Positions 22,414-32,936 of a stretch of DNA of 64,000 nucleotides are shown piece by piece (the first letter of the stretch is position 1; each line of letters starts with the position of its first letter). The notes below the pieces were generated by a model. The model did no database searches, was not told the origin of the DNA, and was given only the letters and a program-made list of their open reading frames with translations. The DNA comes from Rhodosporidiobolus odoratus (taxonomy: Eukaryota; Basidiomycota; Microbotryomycetes; Sporidiobolales; Sporidiobolaceae), in the NCBI GenBank assembly GCA_034387635.1, contig JAOANU010000011.1:32501-96500 (forward strand), given 5' to 3'. The position numbers and the translations under genes are program-made.

Positions 22414-25400
22414 CAACCCCCTTGAGAACGATGTGTACCACTTCGACAAAACCGCTCCGACCATAGCACGCTTGCGGGGGGCCTTTCTAAGTGCAGACTG
22501 CGCCTACTTCAGCGCGAGATACTCCTCCAGCAGCTCTTTGGTAGAGGAGCACAGCTCTGCCTCAAGGCGCCACTGATCTTCTGCTGCCGAGTATCACAGG
22601 TAGCGCACTCGGCACTGACGTTTCTCACAAAGTGTCTTATCATTGGCCACCTTTTTCACAAGGTACTGGGCTTCAGCGGTGTCCGACGCTGCGACGATCA
22701 GAGACAGAGAGTCAAAAGCGCAGTGGGGGAAGAGGTTGTCGCCGTTGGGCAGGTGGGGACGGAGTTTTGACGACTGAAAGCGGGAGTGGATTCGAAGATG
22801 CAGAGGCAGGTAGAGGGTATAATTAGACGAAGCTGGATGAGAGGCAACAATAGGGTAGGGCCCAATGAGCTTGGGGATGAACTCAGAAGTGAGGCTGGGA
22901 GGAAAACGGAGGCCGGAGGTGGAGAGGAAAGCTTTTTTGCCGACGGCGAAGGCGGCTGAATCATCCCGACAATGTTTGTTTACCTGGACGGTCATGGCAA
23001 CTTGAGCCGCAATGATGACGTCCGTTGCTTGGGGGGTGTTCAAACGCGCCCTTTCGGTGTGACCTTTGGCTGCTAAGTCGCCTGCTACATCCCAGCTACC
23101 AGCGGGCCAAGCGGTCGGAAGGAAACCATGAGCCACTTCAAATAGGGCAGTGGTTGCTGACGACAGCACCAAATTGAGCGTGAACTCGTATGCTACGAGC
23201 TTTTCAGCCTAACCGTCCGGCTGATCTTTGCAACGGATGTGCAAGATCTGACTGACGGTTTCTTTGGCTCGGCTGTTGATTTGAAAATGGGCGGCTGATA
23301 TAGCCAGAGTGGTGCCTACCTAGCGGTTGCGGGCGCACCAGAAGGAAGAAGTGAACTTGTGGTCTTGCTCGGAGACGATGACGGAGAGAAGGCCAAAAAG
23401 GCAGAAGACGGTGGAGTGGAAGATGTTGGCGACAGATTGCGCGGTGGCGGTCAGCAGCAAAGGAAGGAGGAGGACCATCTTAGACAAGTGGTCAGTTACG
23501 GTAAGGATCGAGTCAAGTGCAGCTCCTTGGTGAAACCAACAGGAGTCCAACCACACAATCCATCCCAATGTTTGACCAGCACCGCGCTGGCGGGTCTAGC
23601 CAATGCAAAAACCCATAGAGTTTACCCGTTGTACTCTTACCGCAAGCGCACGGCTCGCAACTGCGGCAGAAAGACACCACATCGGGGCGAACCTCCTTCC
23701 ACCAGAAGAACCGGCGCACGTAGCTGAGCGTCTTGACAGCGCATAAGTGACCCACCAGCTCGTGGCATCGTGCCACAACCATTTCTACGAGAGTAGAACA
23801 ACGACCATATTCACCAATGTAGGCGCCCCGCTGCACGTCCAGACAAATGGAGTCGCCTTCACGGCAATAGAGAAGGCCGTCCTCTTTGCTGGACCCAACA
23901 AAAGTGTTGATGCAAGCGAGAACCTTGCTGGCCAGCGGATCCGATGTGAGACTTGCACGTAAAGCGCTGGAGAAAGCAGGTGGGAGCGTGGAGATGAATA
24001 TTGAGGGAGAGGTGGACGCAGATAGCGGGAAAAGGTAGACAGGGAGTGGTGCAATGGAGGAGAGCGAGGTGACGCAGGAAGCGAGAACGACCTGAGCACG
24101 GGTGGAGAGTTTGGATGGGAAAGGGGTAGGATCCTCAGGCGATGGAGTTGGTTCGGGTGCCAAAGGGATGTCCGTAACATTGCCACTGTCTTCAAGCTCC
24201 GCAAGCCGAGACAGGGCGTCTGCAAGAACATTCTTCTTGCCAGGGATAAGTTCCCAGGCAAAAGAGTACTCAGCAAGGGACTACCACAACCACACATGCC
24301 GACGATGCTGCTTGGGCGGCCGACGAAGCCAGGTTTTGAGGGGTTCATGGTCGCACACGACGGAGAAGTGCCACCCGACGAGGTGATCATGCATCTTGCA
24401 ACAACCGACAAATACTGCGAGTAGTTCTTGATCGGTAGTGGTGTAGTTCCGTTGTGTATTTCTGTTGTGTAGCTCTGTTGTGCCGGGTTGAACCTGCACG
24501 AAAAGTACCGGAAAGGTCAAGCGGTATCCCTTGAGGAACCCTGGCCAATCCATCCGCCGCAGCCAAACATGGACGCGTCAGTGAACAAGAAGAGGCACTC
24601 AGTGCCGTCCTCGATCGCTGATAGATTCAAGGGAGTCAGCGATCGTGGCACGAGAGACTTGAGAAGGAACATGACATTGCGGCGGATGCAGACCAATCCC
24701 ACGGGACGTCACTGGTCAGCCTCGTGAGCGGCGCTGCCAGCTCGTTCGACTGAGGGAGATGGTCTGCCATCCATTGTAAGGTACCCATAAACCGCAGAAC
24801 ATCCTTGGCGTTCTTTGGCTCCGGCCACACTTGGACAGCGTCCCACTTCTCTGGCACAATGTGAACTCCGTTGCCAATGACCACCGCACCCAAAGCCTCC
24901 ATTGATCTTGTCATAACCTCCACCTTCGACTGGGAGAGATAAAATCGATAATGGCAGAGGGAGGTGAAGATGATTCAGAGGTAACGGAGGTGGTTGCGGA
25001 ACGTATTGCTGTAGACCAAGACGTCACCATAGAATACATCGAGGAAACGACCAATCACTTTGCTAAACATTATCTAGCAAACCCAATGCATAGTTTCTGG
25101 CGTGTTCATATCGCCTTGCAGCATAGCGTGAGAGACGAAAGTGCCGTTCAACGTAACAAACCCAGAGAGAGGGACGGAGGCGAGGTTCAAGCAAACTTGT
25201 TTGTAAGCCCCCTTGAAGTCTAACTTCGGTCACTTGCGGTGAGAAGCGACGCGGTGACGGGTTTGCTTCATATCAGGAAGGGGGAAAGCGAGCTTGGCCG
25301 TGTTGTCGTTCCGAGGCTTGAGGTTGATGACAAAGCAAGCCCGTGCCTTGTCATGTTTAGGGACAGCAAACATGGCGCAGGCAGAGCCGAGGGCGGCTGG

Positions 25401-27414
25401 AGACCAGAAACCTGTTTCGACGAACTTGCAGAGGTGGTCATACCATTGAGCGGTGTATCGGACAGGGATGCCGATGACGTGAGGGCAAATTGTCTTCTCA
25501 GTGTCAAGAAGGGGGATATCGTGGTTGACGGGGCGGAAAGGAGGAGGACCCGGAAGCTTGTCGACAAAGACATCGTCTAACTCCTTGAGAAGGTCAGCTA
25601 GTTGGGTGCGGGCTGCTTCCTCAGAGAGGTCCTGCAAATCTGGGTCGTCGTGGACGATGTCAAGAAGGGGGCTACAAGGCTTGACATCGATAGTCCCCTC
25701 AAAGTTCTGGACAAGTGTCGAAGCTACACCTGCGGATAGAGCGCAGATGGCAGATTGAGAGGCTTTGTTGAGGGTCATGTTTCAATTGGTGAAGCCAAGG
25801 TCGTGGAGGTTACGCATTGGCTGGGCAACGAAATAGCCAGGGGAGAAGTCATAGACCCCTTTGCTGAGTCCCTTAGGGGTGAAGAAGAGTTTGTTGGCAG
25901 AGACGGCGGTACCGGAGTCTCGGATCCATGGGAGACCAAGAATGTATCAATGCCGGGAGGAAGGGGACAGACAAAGAAGGTATGAGTATTGACAATGGAA
26001 ACGACGCGGACAGGATGGATGCAAAAAGGGAGAGTCAAACTTGCTGGTTATCTCGAGCAAGGCTGGCATGGACTGGCGCCGCAAGACGCCGTACTTCCGC
26101 TCCCAGCTGGTGCACCAAGACAGGGGAAAGGACATCTACCTGCGCACCTGAATCCACTAGAGCAGTAGTTGTGACCTGTTCCGAACCGAAAAGGGCGGGA
26201 CTGGTCAAAGGCGCGTCTGCTATCACTGGAGGCAAGGGAGAGGACCTGCCGCAAGGACCGCACTTACTCTTCTTCCTCTTCTTGGCCTTCCGCTGTCAGA
26301 TGCTCAACTTGGGTGCCGGCTCGCTGTTTGCGCTCCCGTCCGCACTTGCACTTCCAGAGACAGAAGAGGGTGGGAGCGGGGTTACAGGAGAGCCTACAGG
26401 TTGAGGAGAAGTCAAAGTGCTCACTACACCAGGGTATGGGGGTGAAGGCGAAGGCGACGAGAGAGGAGCGACAAGAGGAACAACGGGAGGAAAGAAAATA
26501 CCAGACGGCCTGAACAGAAAGTTCGCCTCGCCCCTCAGAACTGCTGCGCGTGATGAGGCCTTGGCAGGGACACAAGGTCTCAGGAGGATGCGGAGTTTCA
26601 TCAATAGGGTCGGAAGTAGGAGCCTTGCAAGACTCTGTGGAGTAAGGTAGGCAAGGCCTTACACCTCATCCTCTTTTTCCGAGTCACCGTCTTGGCTCAA
26701 GAGCTCAGTGATCTGGGGCGAAGGCTCAGCGGGAAGGGAGGGAGAAGAGGCCGTCGAGGACCAAGGGCAACTCAACTTATGACGGGCAGCCAGCACAACG
26801 ACCTTCGGGTTCTTGCAGAACTTGGTACGTGTCCTGGAGTATTCACCCGCCTGTTCACCGCAGTTAAAGCACCGGATTGCTTTTGTGGGAGGACTCGCGT
26901 GCGAGTCAAACCACTGGGCCTTCTCAGCCACCAGGTTCTTTGACTGGTCAATCCAGTTCGTGGGGAAACCTGTTCCACGCGAAGAAAAAGGTACGGGGGA
27001 AGGAGGAGATGCATTATAAGTACCAGGCTGCTTTGCAGGGGAAGAAGGAAGAGGGGATGAGGTCTTCTTGGAAGACAAGAAGCCAGTGAGCCCATCACTT
27101 AGAGCCGCAATCTTGACGACGTCCTCGACGGTGGCTGTAGTCTTCCCGAGGGCGGCACGAGACGCGAGCTGGGTCTCCACAAAGTCCTGGACCGACGTCC
27201 AGATCATCACCCTAGCTGCTCGACAGCGAGCCAGGGATACATCTGCAGTGTTGTTGTCCGCCCAGTGCAAACGCATAGCCTTGAAGACATCTGTGACTGA
27301 GACAAAGGGGACTCAACGATTACGAATGTTGAACCAGGATTGAGGAGAGGGTAAACCGTTAGTGGCTTTGGCGGAGAAGAGAGAACGGAGGATATAAAAG
27401 GGAGTGAGAGTTGA

Positions 27415-27462
27415 GTGCTCATCAAGAACCGCGTCCAAGTGCTCATCAAGAACCGCGTCCAA
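27415..27462. repeat. 24-bp tandem duplication (2 units)
   Basis: GTGCTCATCAAGAACCGCGT + CCAA is repeated exactly at 27415-27438 and 27439-27462. A TATAAAAG motif lies just upstream on the plus strand (27392-27399). Confidence 0.9.
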
Positions 27463-27690
27463 CTCCAACTAATTCCCTGCAAAGTACAACGACACCGACC
27501 TAATTCAGCCCTTGTGAACTCGATACTCAAACGACCCGGTCCACAGCTTCAATTTCTCAACCTTGACCTAAATCTTCATTCTACCGCATCCCTTCCCCGA
27601 CCTCAAACTCGGGACTCAGACGGACAAGATGGATGTTGATTGATGAGGGACTTGTTATTTGGGCATCCCTCTTCTTCTCCTGTTCTTCAG

Positions 27691-27762
27691 TGTTAGCAAC
27701 GAGGGTTTCATCACTGTTAGCAACGAGGGTTTCATCACTGTTAGCAACGAGGGTTTTGTCAC
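27691..27762. repeat. 24-bp tandem repeat (3 units) in the gag region of Gypsy-B
   Basis: Units TGTTAGCAACGAGGGTTTCA + TCAC at 27691-27714 and 27715-27738, then a 2-base variant at 27739-27762. On the minus strand they encode the octapeptide SDETLVAN in tandem. Confidence 0.9.
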
Positions 27763-28160
27763 TGTTACTCTTGCTATTGGCACTCACTGCTACTCTATCA
27801 AGAGTTCCTCCCACCTACGCTGGTACCGCAGCCTCCCTCAAGGTCGATGTCGCTGGTTCCAGCAAAGGGCAAAGGTTGAGCCAAGGGCAAGGGGGCCTCC
27901 AAGATCCTCCGAAGGGACACCGCCTTGTGCTTGAGGTCAGCAAGACAACACTGTGCCACACTGCTCTCCGCCTCTACCGCAGAACCCACGGGCGGCCCTA
28001 CCAACTTGACCCTCATCTCCGACTTCTCATCTTCCAACTTAAGTTTTTCCTCGACATACCGTTCTAGCTCTGCCTCAGCTGCCATGAATGCCTCCACTTG
28101 GCCTTCTGCTTGCGCTGGAACTCGGAAAGGGTGTTATCGCGACAAGCGATTGAGTTGACC

Positions 28161-28641
28161 AAACAACGAGATGAGGCGATCAAAGGATGATTGATTGATT
28201 GATTGTTTCCAAGCTTAAACGAGTCGGGATCAGGTCTACAAAAGTCCTATGTCAACTGGGCACCTCAGAGAGGTCTTCAACGGGTAGAGGATCACTTGAG
28301 AGAAGAGAGAGGGAAAGCGATTAGAAGAGTGGATGAAACAAAGCAGGGGAACAATGTGAGCAGGGGAGAAAGAAAAAGCCAATCCGGGAATCCTTTGCAC
28401 AGTTGGAGAGCAGAATTGCATGGCGGCGGGGTAAGTGATGGATGGGCCGGGAGAATGTGTTGCCGGGGGGTCGAGGGTTGACTAGTCAAAGAGCGGCGCC
28501 AACTACGGTGCTGGTCGACCATTGGCTGGTCCATTCCGCTTGGAGGGCAGCGGCATGTGATTGGCGCAAGGCAGAGAGCAAGAGGGGGAGATGGGATGGG
28601 GGGGGGGTGAGTGGAGGTTGCCTTGCCAGCTGGGCTGACAG
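28161..28641. other. Region between Gypsy-B and LINE-C, no gene
   Basis: Contains (GATT)n at 28190-28204 and an otherwise anonymous sequence. It would be the place for a 5' LTR of Gypsy-B, but I see no match to the opposite side beyond the 26-bp repeat. Confidence 0.4.
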
Positions 28642-30184
28642 TTACTTCTCGCCATCCCACTCGCTTGCCTCCTCTTTGTCGCTTTCCTCCCCATCCTCCA
28701 TGCCTTTCCTGTATATCCTAGCCATCCTTCCTCCCTTGACCCTCCTTCGCACCTTCTTCCTCCACTTATACTCTTCTTTCTCCTTCTCTAGCGCCTCGTC
28801 TACCGCCACATTTGCCAATTCATCTGCTCTCTTATCCCCGGCAATCCCTTCGTGGCCTAGACACCATTGAAGGACGATATCGGTGCTGGGGTGACTCCGG
28901 TTCACTCCGAGGAGGAGGGAGCGAAGCTTCAAACGGATGTGTTGGCCGGGGGTCGGCGAGGGGTCGGTGAGGTTGCAAAGGGCAGATTGGTTGTCTGCAA
29001 GAAGGTGGAGGGTTGGGACCGTCAATGTGGACGAGAGAAAGGGAAGGAGAGAAAGGAATCCTAAGTTCGCTCCTTCCAACTCTCCTTTGTAGACCGTTCT
29101 TCCTCGTCCCATATCCTCCTTCCTCTCAATCTCTCCCTCCACTCCGTCTTTCCGTATGACAACCAGAGCCCCCGCGCCTACTGAGCCTTCCTTGAGGGAG
29201 CCGTTGCTGTAGACGATGGCCTGGTCCGCGGAGTTGAGGCGGAGGAGAAGGTTACAGTGCGCTTCAATGCCTTCTTCTCTGGTAGCAGCAATGGAGAGGG
29301 TCACGGTGGGGGAGCGGTCCCAAGGCGCCACAGGGGAGGGAAAGATGGGTTCGACGTATAGCAAGGGTGGGAGGACGGTGGGGAAGGCGTGGAGGGCAAC
29401 ATGGAGGGGAGAAGGGTGTCTTCTGGTTGTCTTGACTCCTTTCTTTGAACGTTCTCAATCGAAAGGAGCAGGTTGGTTGTTGGTCTCGCCGCGCCAGTGG
29501 CCCGCAGGGTTGGACAAGGGGGCGAACAGGTTGGAGGTGAGAGACATGTGTTGGTTGCGAGAGTAGTTCAGGGTGGGCGGAAGACTTGAGGAGGAGTTGA
29601 TGTTTGGTTTGGGAAGGTCAAGTCAGAGGAATGATTCTTTCTTCCCTCTTTCTTGCTTTGCTTAGCTTTGGTTCTCGTTCTCCTTCACTTCTTTGGTTAG
29701 CCTCTACCTTTCTCAAGTGGTTCCTATCCCTCCTTTGTCGGTGTTACCTTTGTGCCTAGGAGAATTATGAGACAGTCCGTCATGCTACTTACACTTCCCT
29801 ATATAACCTCGTCTCCCTTTCTTTCCTTTCTCTTCTTCATTGTACACACTTTGTTCTCTCTCGCCTCTAGGTAAGTACTTCTTTCTTAGCTGACTGCTAT
29901 ATCATTCACTGTTCACACTTTGTTCTCTCTCGCCTCTAGCGAGGCTTCATATCGCTACAACATGTCGGACGAAGGAAGTGAGGGGAGTGCAGGAAAACGA
30001 ACGGAACAAGGGAGAGATCAGAGAGAACGACGGGCGATGAGAAAGGTATCAAGGTTGGAGAGAGCGTAGGAGGGAGCGCGCTGGAGCTGACGGTTGCTAC
30101 GGCAAGGAAGGGAAGCGGAAGAGTTGGTGGACAAAGAGCCTGGGGAAGAAGAGGTGAGGGTGGGAGAGCTGGACTGTTCCAAAA
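28642..30184 (-). mobile_element. LINE-C, Tad-like LINE 3' part with RNase H, interrupted by LTR3
   Basis: Minus-strand frame 29364-28642 (240 aa) is a clear RNase H domain: IVYSNGSLKEGSVGAGALVV (first catalytic Asp of the usual TDGS replaced by Asn), then GELEGANLGFL, LLADNQSALC, and WCLGHEGIAGDKRADELANVAVDEA. Upstream coding (30184-29960) carries a QLQRAPSYALSNLDTFLIARR segment and is separated from RNase H by the inserted solo LTR3. RT is missing, so this is a fragment. The presence of RNase H separates this family from LINE-A/B. Confidence 0.78.
29549..29959 (+). mobile_element. LTR3, intact solo LTR (411 bp) with perfect 5-bp TSD
   Basis: TGTTGGTTGC at 29549 to GCTACA ending 29959; flanked by ACATG at 29544-29548 and 29960-29964. 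It has a TATATAA box at 29810-29816 and an intron-like GTAAGT...CTGAC...TAG segment at 29871-29939. The element inserted into LINE-C, then recombined to a solo LTR. No internal region for this LTR family is present in the window. Confidence 0.92.
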
Positions 30185-30210
30185 ACGGGAAAGGCAGTCC
30201 GCCTAGCACT
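30185..30210. repeat. 26-bp dispersed repeat, copy 2
   Basis: One mismatch to 22388-22413. On the minus strand it follows a purine-rich GAGAAAGGGA, again resembling a polypurine tract/LTR boundary. Confidence 0.65.
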
Positions 30211-31256
30211 TTATCCCTTTCTCAAACAACGCCCGAGTGCTAGATCTAGATTGCTGTTTGACCCACCTACTGTCCCCTGAAATCACCCGGGATGTCCGCA
30301 ACATGGTCTAATGGAAACACAGGTTTTGCAAGGATTCCTCACCTTCAAGCTGTGATCGACTCATGAGTCCTGTGCTGGAAAGGAACACCCGGACATCCAC
30401 CTTCCTTCCGAGCCCACTTCTATCCTAGCCACCTACCTTTGACAAAATGGCCTGAGACAAACATGTGCTGCCTGAGCAAGTGAGACAGCCACTAGGCCAT
30501 GGACCGCTAACCTTGCTTTTCAGAGTCTACCAGCGGGCAGTGCGGCACTATCTCATGGCTATTCAACCTGTTAACACCGCACCAGGTATGCAAGATAACC
30601 CCACCCTCGCGACAACCACCACAGTAGAAACCCGGATCAAGGGGATTACCCAGAGTCACTCCAGGTGTTCCTCATGTACAATTATCCGTCTCAGCACTAA
30701 TATGGACCCCCGCATAAAAGGACATGACTCCCATACGCATCATTGGCCTTTTGTGTGACAAAGTCTTCCTTGTGTGTATTTTCCTTAAATATGATGGCAC
30801 TCTACTGCAGAGTGATCTGAACAAAGCTCTGAACAGCTTGGAACTGTTGCTATAGCAGCCCCCACAAGCTCCTGCCTGCAGCCAAGCTGCTCATAGTGGT
30901 GTGAAGGCAGATATAAGGAGGAGAGCAAAAATGAAGAAAAAGCTGTTGCTGTCAAGTTGAGCTGATCTGGCTGTTTCAGAATGACTGCGAACAGCTTGTG
31001 TGTCAATGTGAATCCTATGCCTGAGCCAAACACCTGCAAACACAATGTGCAAAATATGTTCACCCAGCTGAGACACACTTGAGAAGGCCATCCATTCCCG
31101 AAGCTATACTGTGTTGAATACCTATGATTGAAAATTAGCCTGGACCTGTGGCTCGTCAACCACATTCCAGCCCCCTGAATACCTTACCCAGCATCAGATC
31201 AAGGCAAACATGAAACACTTAGTCAACCTTTCCAAATGTCTGTCTATACTTAACGC
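30211..31256. other. No recognisable gene
   Basis: Short open frames only (largest 30785-31165 minus, 126 aa, no similarity recognised). Base composition is less GC-rich than the host genes. Confidence 0.4.
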
Positions 31257-32936
31257 ATGGCTACTGCTAAAGCTTCTACTAGCGCCCAGGAGGGTCTTCA
31301 AGACTCACCCCCGGCGCCCCCCCCCCCCCCCCCTTCCCCTGCTGGCTTCTGCTGCCGCCATACCCCCCCTTCCCGCCGCTCCAACTCCCACCTCGACCGA
31401 CTCTCCCCTCACGGGCAGTAACCAGCGCACAGAGTTGGTAAACGCCTTGGCGGAGTACTTCAAGGTCGGAGGCTTTCAAAACGGGCCAACTGCGGGTACC
31501 AAAGCGAGGGTGGTCTCTGCTTTGCCCGCCGCTGCCCCGTTCCCGATCTCTGTCCTTTGCTCCGCCGCCCGCTGTCTTCTAATCGACTCTACTGTTCCGC
31601 TCAATACCCTACGTCTATCTGTTCCTACCCGAACTGTGACCGACAAGAGCAAGCGTAACACCTTAGTTGTTCAGGTCATTCAGTCCATTGTCTCCCACTT
31701 CTCCAGTGACTCTTTCCTCCCCGCTATACCTGGCATTTTCTTCCCTGAAACCTCACCCTGCCAGCACTGGGTCTCTCCCGCCGCCGGCGCCCGCTTCCAC
31801 AGCTACACCCATACGCGGGGTGGGCTCCCCGCTACCTACCAGATCGATACTGCTTTCGCCTCTTCTGATGGTTTCAGCTCCGCCCTCACCAATCCTTTCT
31901 CCTACCATGGCAGCTCTGTCCCTGTCAAGTACGCCCCATCCCCCTCCCTTTCCAATCTTGTCGAGCTCCGACTTGAGCTCCGCGACCTTACAACTAAGGA
32001 TCAAGTGCTTGAAACTGCCTTCCGCACACTGGCTGACGGCGTCGAGGGCGCTGAGCTCATCAGTGTGATCCGCACCTATCAGGCGGCTCAAAATACCCAG
32101 GGCACTATCCCCCTGGGTGATGGTGCCGTCTCCGCCTACCTCTCCTTCCCGTCTCTCCTTTATTCCTCCCTTTTGAACACGCTCTCATTGCTCCTCCCGT
32201 CGTTGATCATCCTCGCCAACATCACCCACCCACTTCACCATTCCTTCGAATCTGCCTTTTGCCCCGATGCCGCAACCCGGGGAGGCGTGTCGTTCCCGGA
32301 ACAGCCGAGTACTCCCAAGTCCGCCGCGCTCAACACACCTCTCCCCCTCGCATGAACGCCAATGCAACCCCTCTCAGCAACCTCTCCTGCTACACCACGC
32401 TGGCCATTGAGGAGCTGAGCTCAGAAAACAAAGATGACAAGTCCGCGTTGGAGGTTGTTCGCCTACTTACTCCCACCAAGGCGGCCAGGCGTACCGCACG
32501 CAATGCCGAGATCCGCGAAAAGAGAGGTCCTCCAACGGTCTCTTCTGCTCACACCATCATCCACATGGACAAACGCACGCGTAACAAGTCGCCAGTTCAC
32601 GCCGCCCCATCTGCCAAATCCTCTTCCTCCGCCAATCCAGCAGGCGCCTCGGGTGCTGAGGGTTTCGAAAGCCATGTCCAGCGTGGGTGCTCTTGTTCCA
32701 CTTCTCGCTCATCCTCGCGCTTTGCCTCCCATTTCCCCGCCCGCTCCACCACTTCTCACTGTTTGACCTCTTCCCACACCCGCTCCTCCTCCACACTGCC
32801 CGGCAGCCGACGCCGCTCCTCCTCTCAGCCTGAGGGAGAGCACGAAGCTGAAAGTGAGAATGAGCACATGGGCGTAGGCAAGGACAAAGAAGTCTCCCTC
32901 TCTCCAGACTCCTCTCTCCGCTTAAATGAATGTTAA
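31257..32936 (+). pseudogene. ORF1 of LINE-B (broken)
   Basis: ATG at 31257 opens MATAKASTSAQEGLQDSPPAP, which runs into a C15 tract at ~31318-31332. Beyond it the frame differs, so the protein is frameshifted there. The continuation (GSNQRTELVNALAEYFKVGG... to ~32355) and a second frame (32343-32936), rich in Ser/Arg (SCSTSRSSSR, SRRRSSSQ), form the rest. It is probably the nucleic-acid-binding ORF1 protein, but no CCHC knuckle is visible. It ends ...LNEC-stop at 32936, overlapping the ORF2 start. Confidence 0.65.

Larger units (their letters stand above)
22504..28160 (-). mobile_element. Gypsy-B, decayed chromovirus (Ty3/gypsy with chromodomain)
   Basis: Minus strand, gag to pol. A coiled-coil-like gag N-terminus lies at 28097-27800, gag with a CFNCGEQ...C zinc-knuckle-like motif at 27276-26810, and protease TTALVDSGAQVDVL at ~26170-26125. 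RT spans ~25580-24700, RNase H ~24680-24290 (FTDASMFGCGGW, TTDQELLAVFVGC) and the integrase HHCC zinc region ~23800-23690 (RCHELVGH...CRSCEPC). The integrase core lies at ~23560-23200 and its C-terminus runs to ~22740 (GPYPIVASHPASSNYTLYLP). A chromodomain-like tail ends at 22504 (QYLVKK..., then TKELLEEYLALK). The order integrase-chromodomain defines chromoviruses. The element is dead: stops and frameshifts are frequent, the RT box reads YGDV instead of YxDD (~25010-25034), and a stop precedes the last chromodomain helix near 22594. Confidence 0.88.

Noticed and set aside
27392..27399. TATAAAAG as a promoter of a plus-strand gene
   Set aside because: It lies within decayed gag DNA on the opposite strand, and no coding sequence follows.
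31257..31261. ATGGC as LINE-B target duplication
   Set aside because: Only five bases, and it would place the ORF1 start codon in target DNA; too weak to call.
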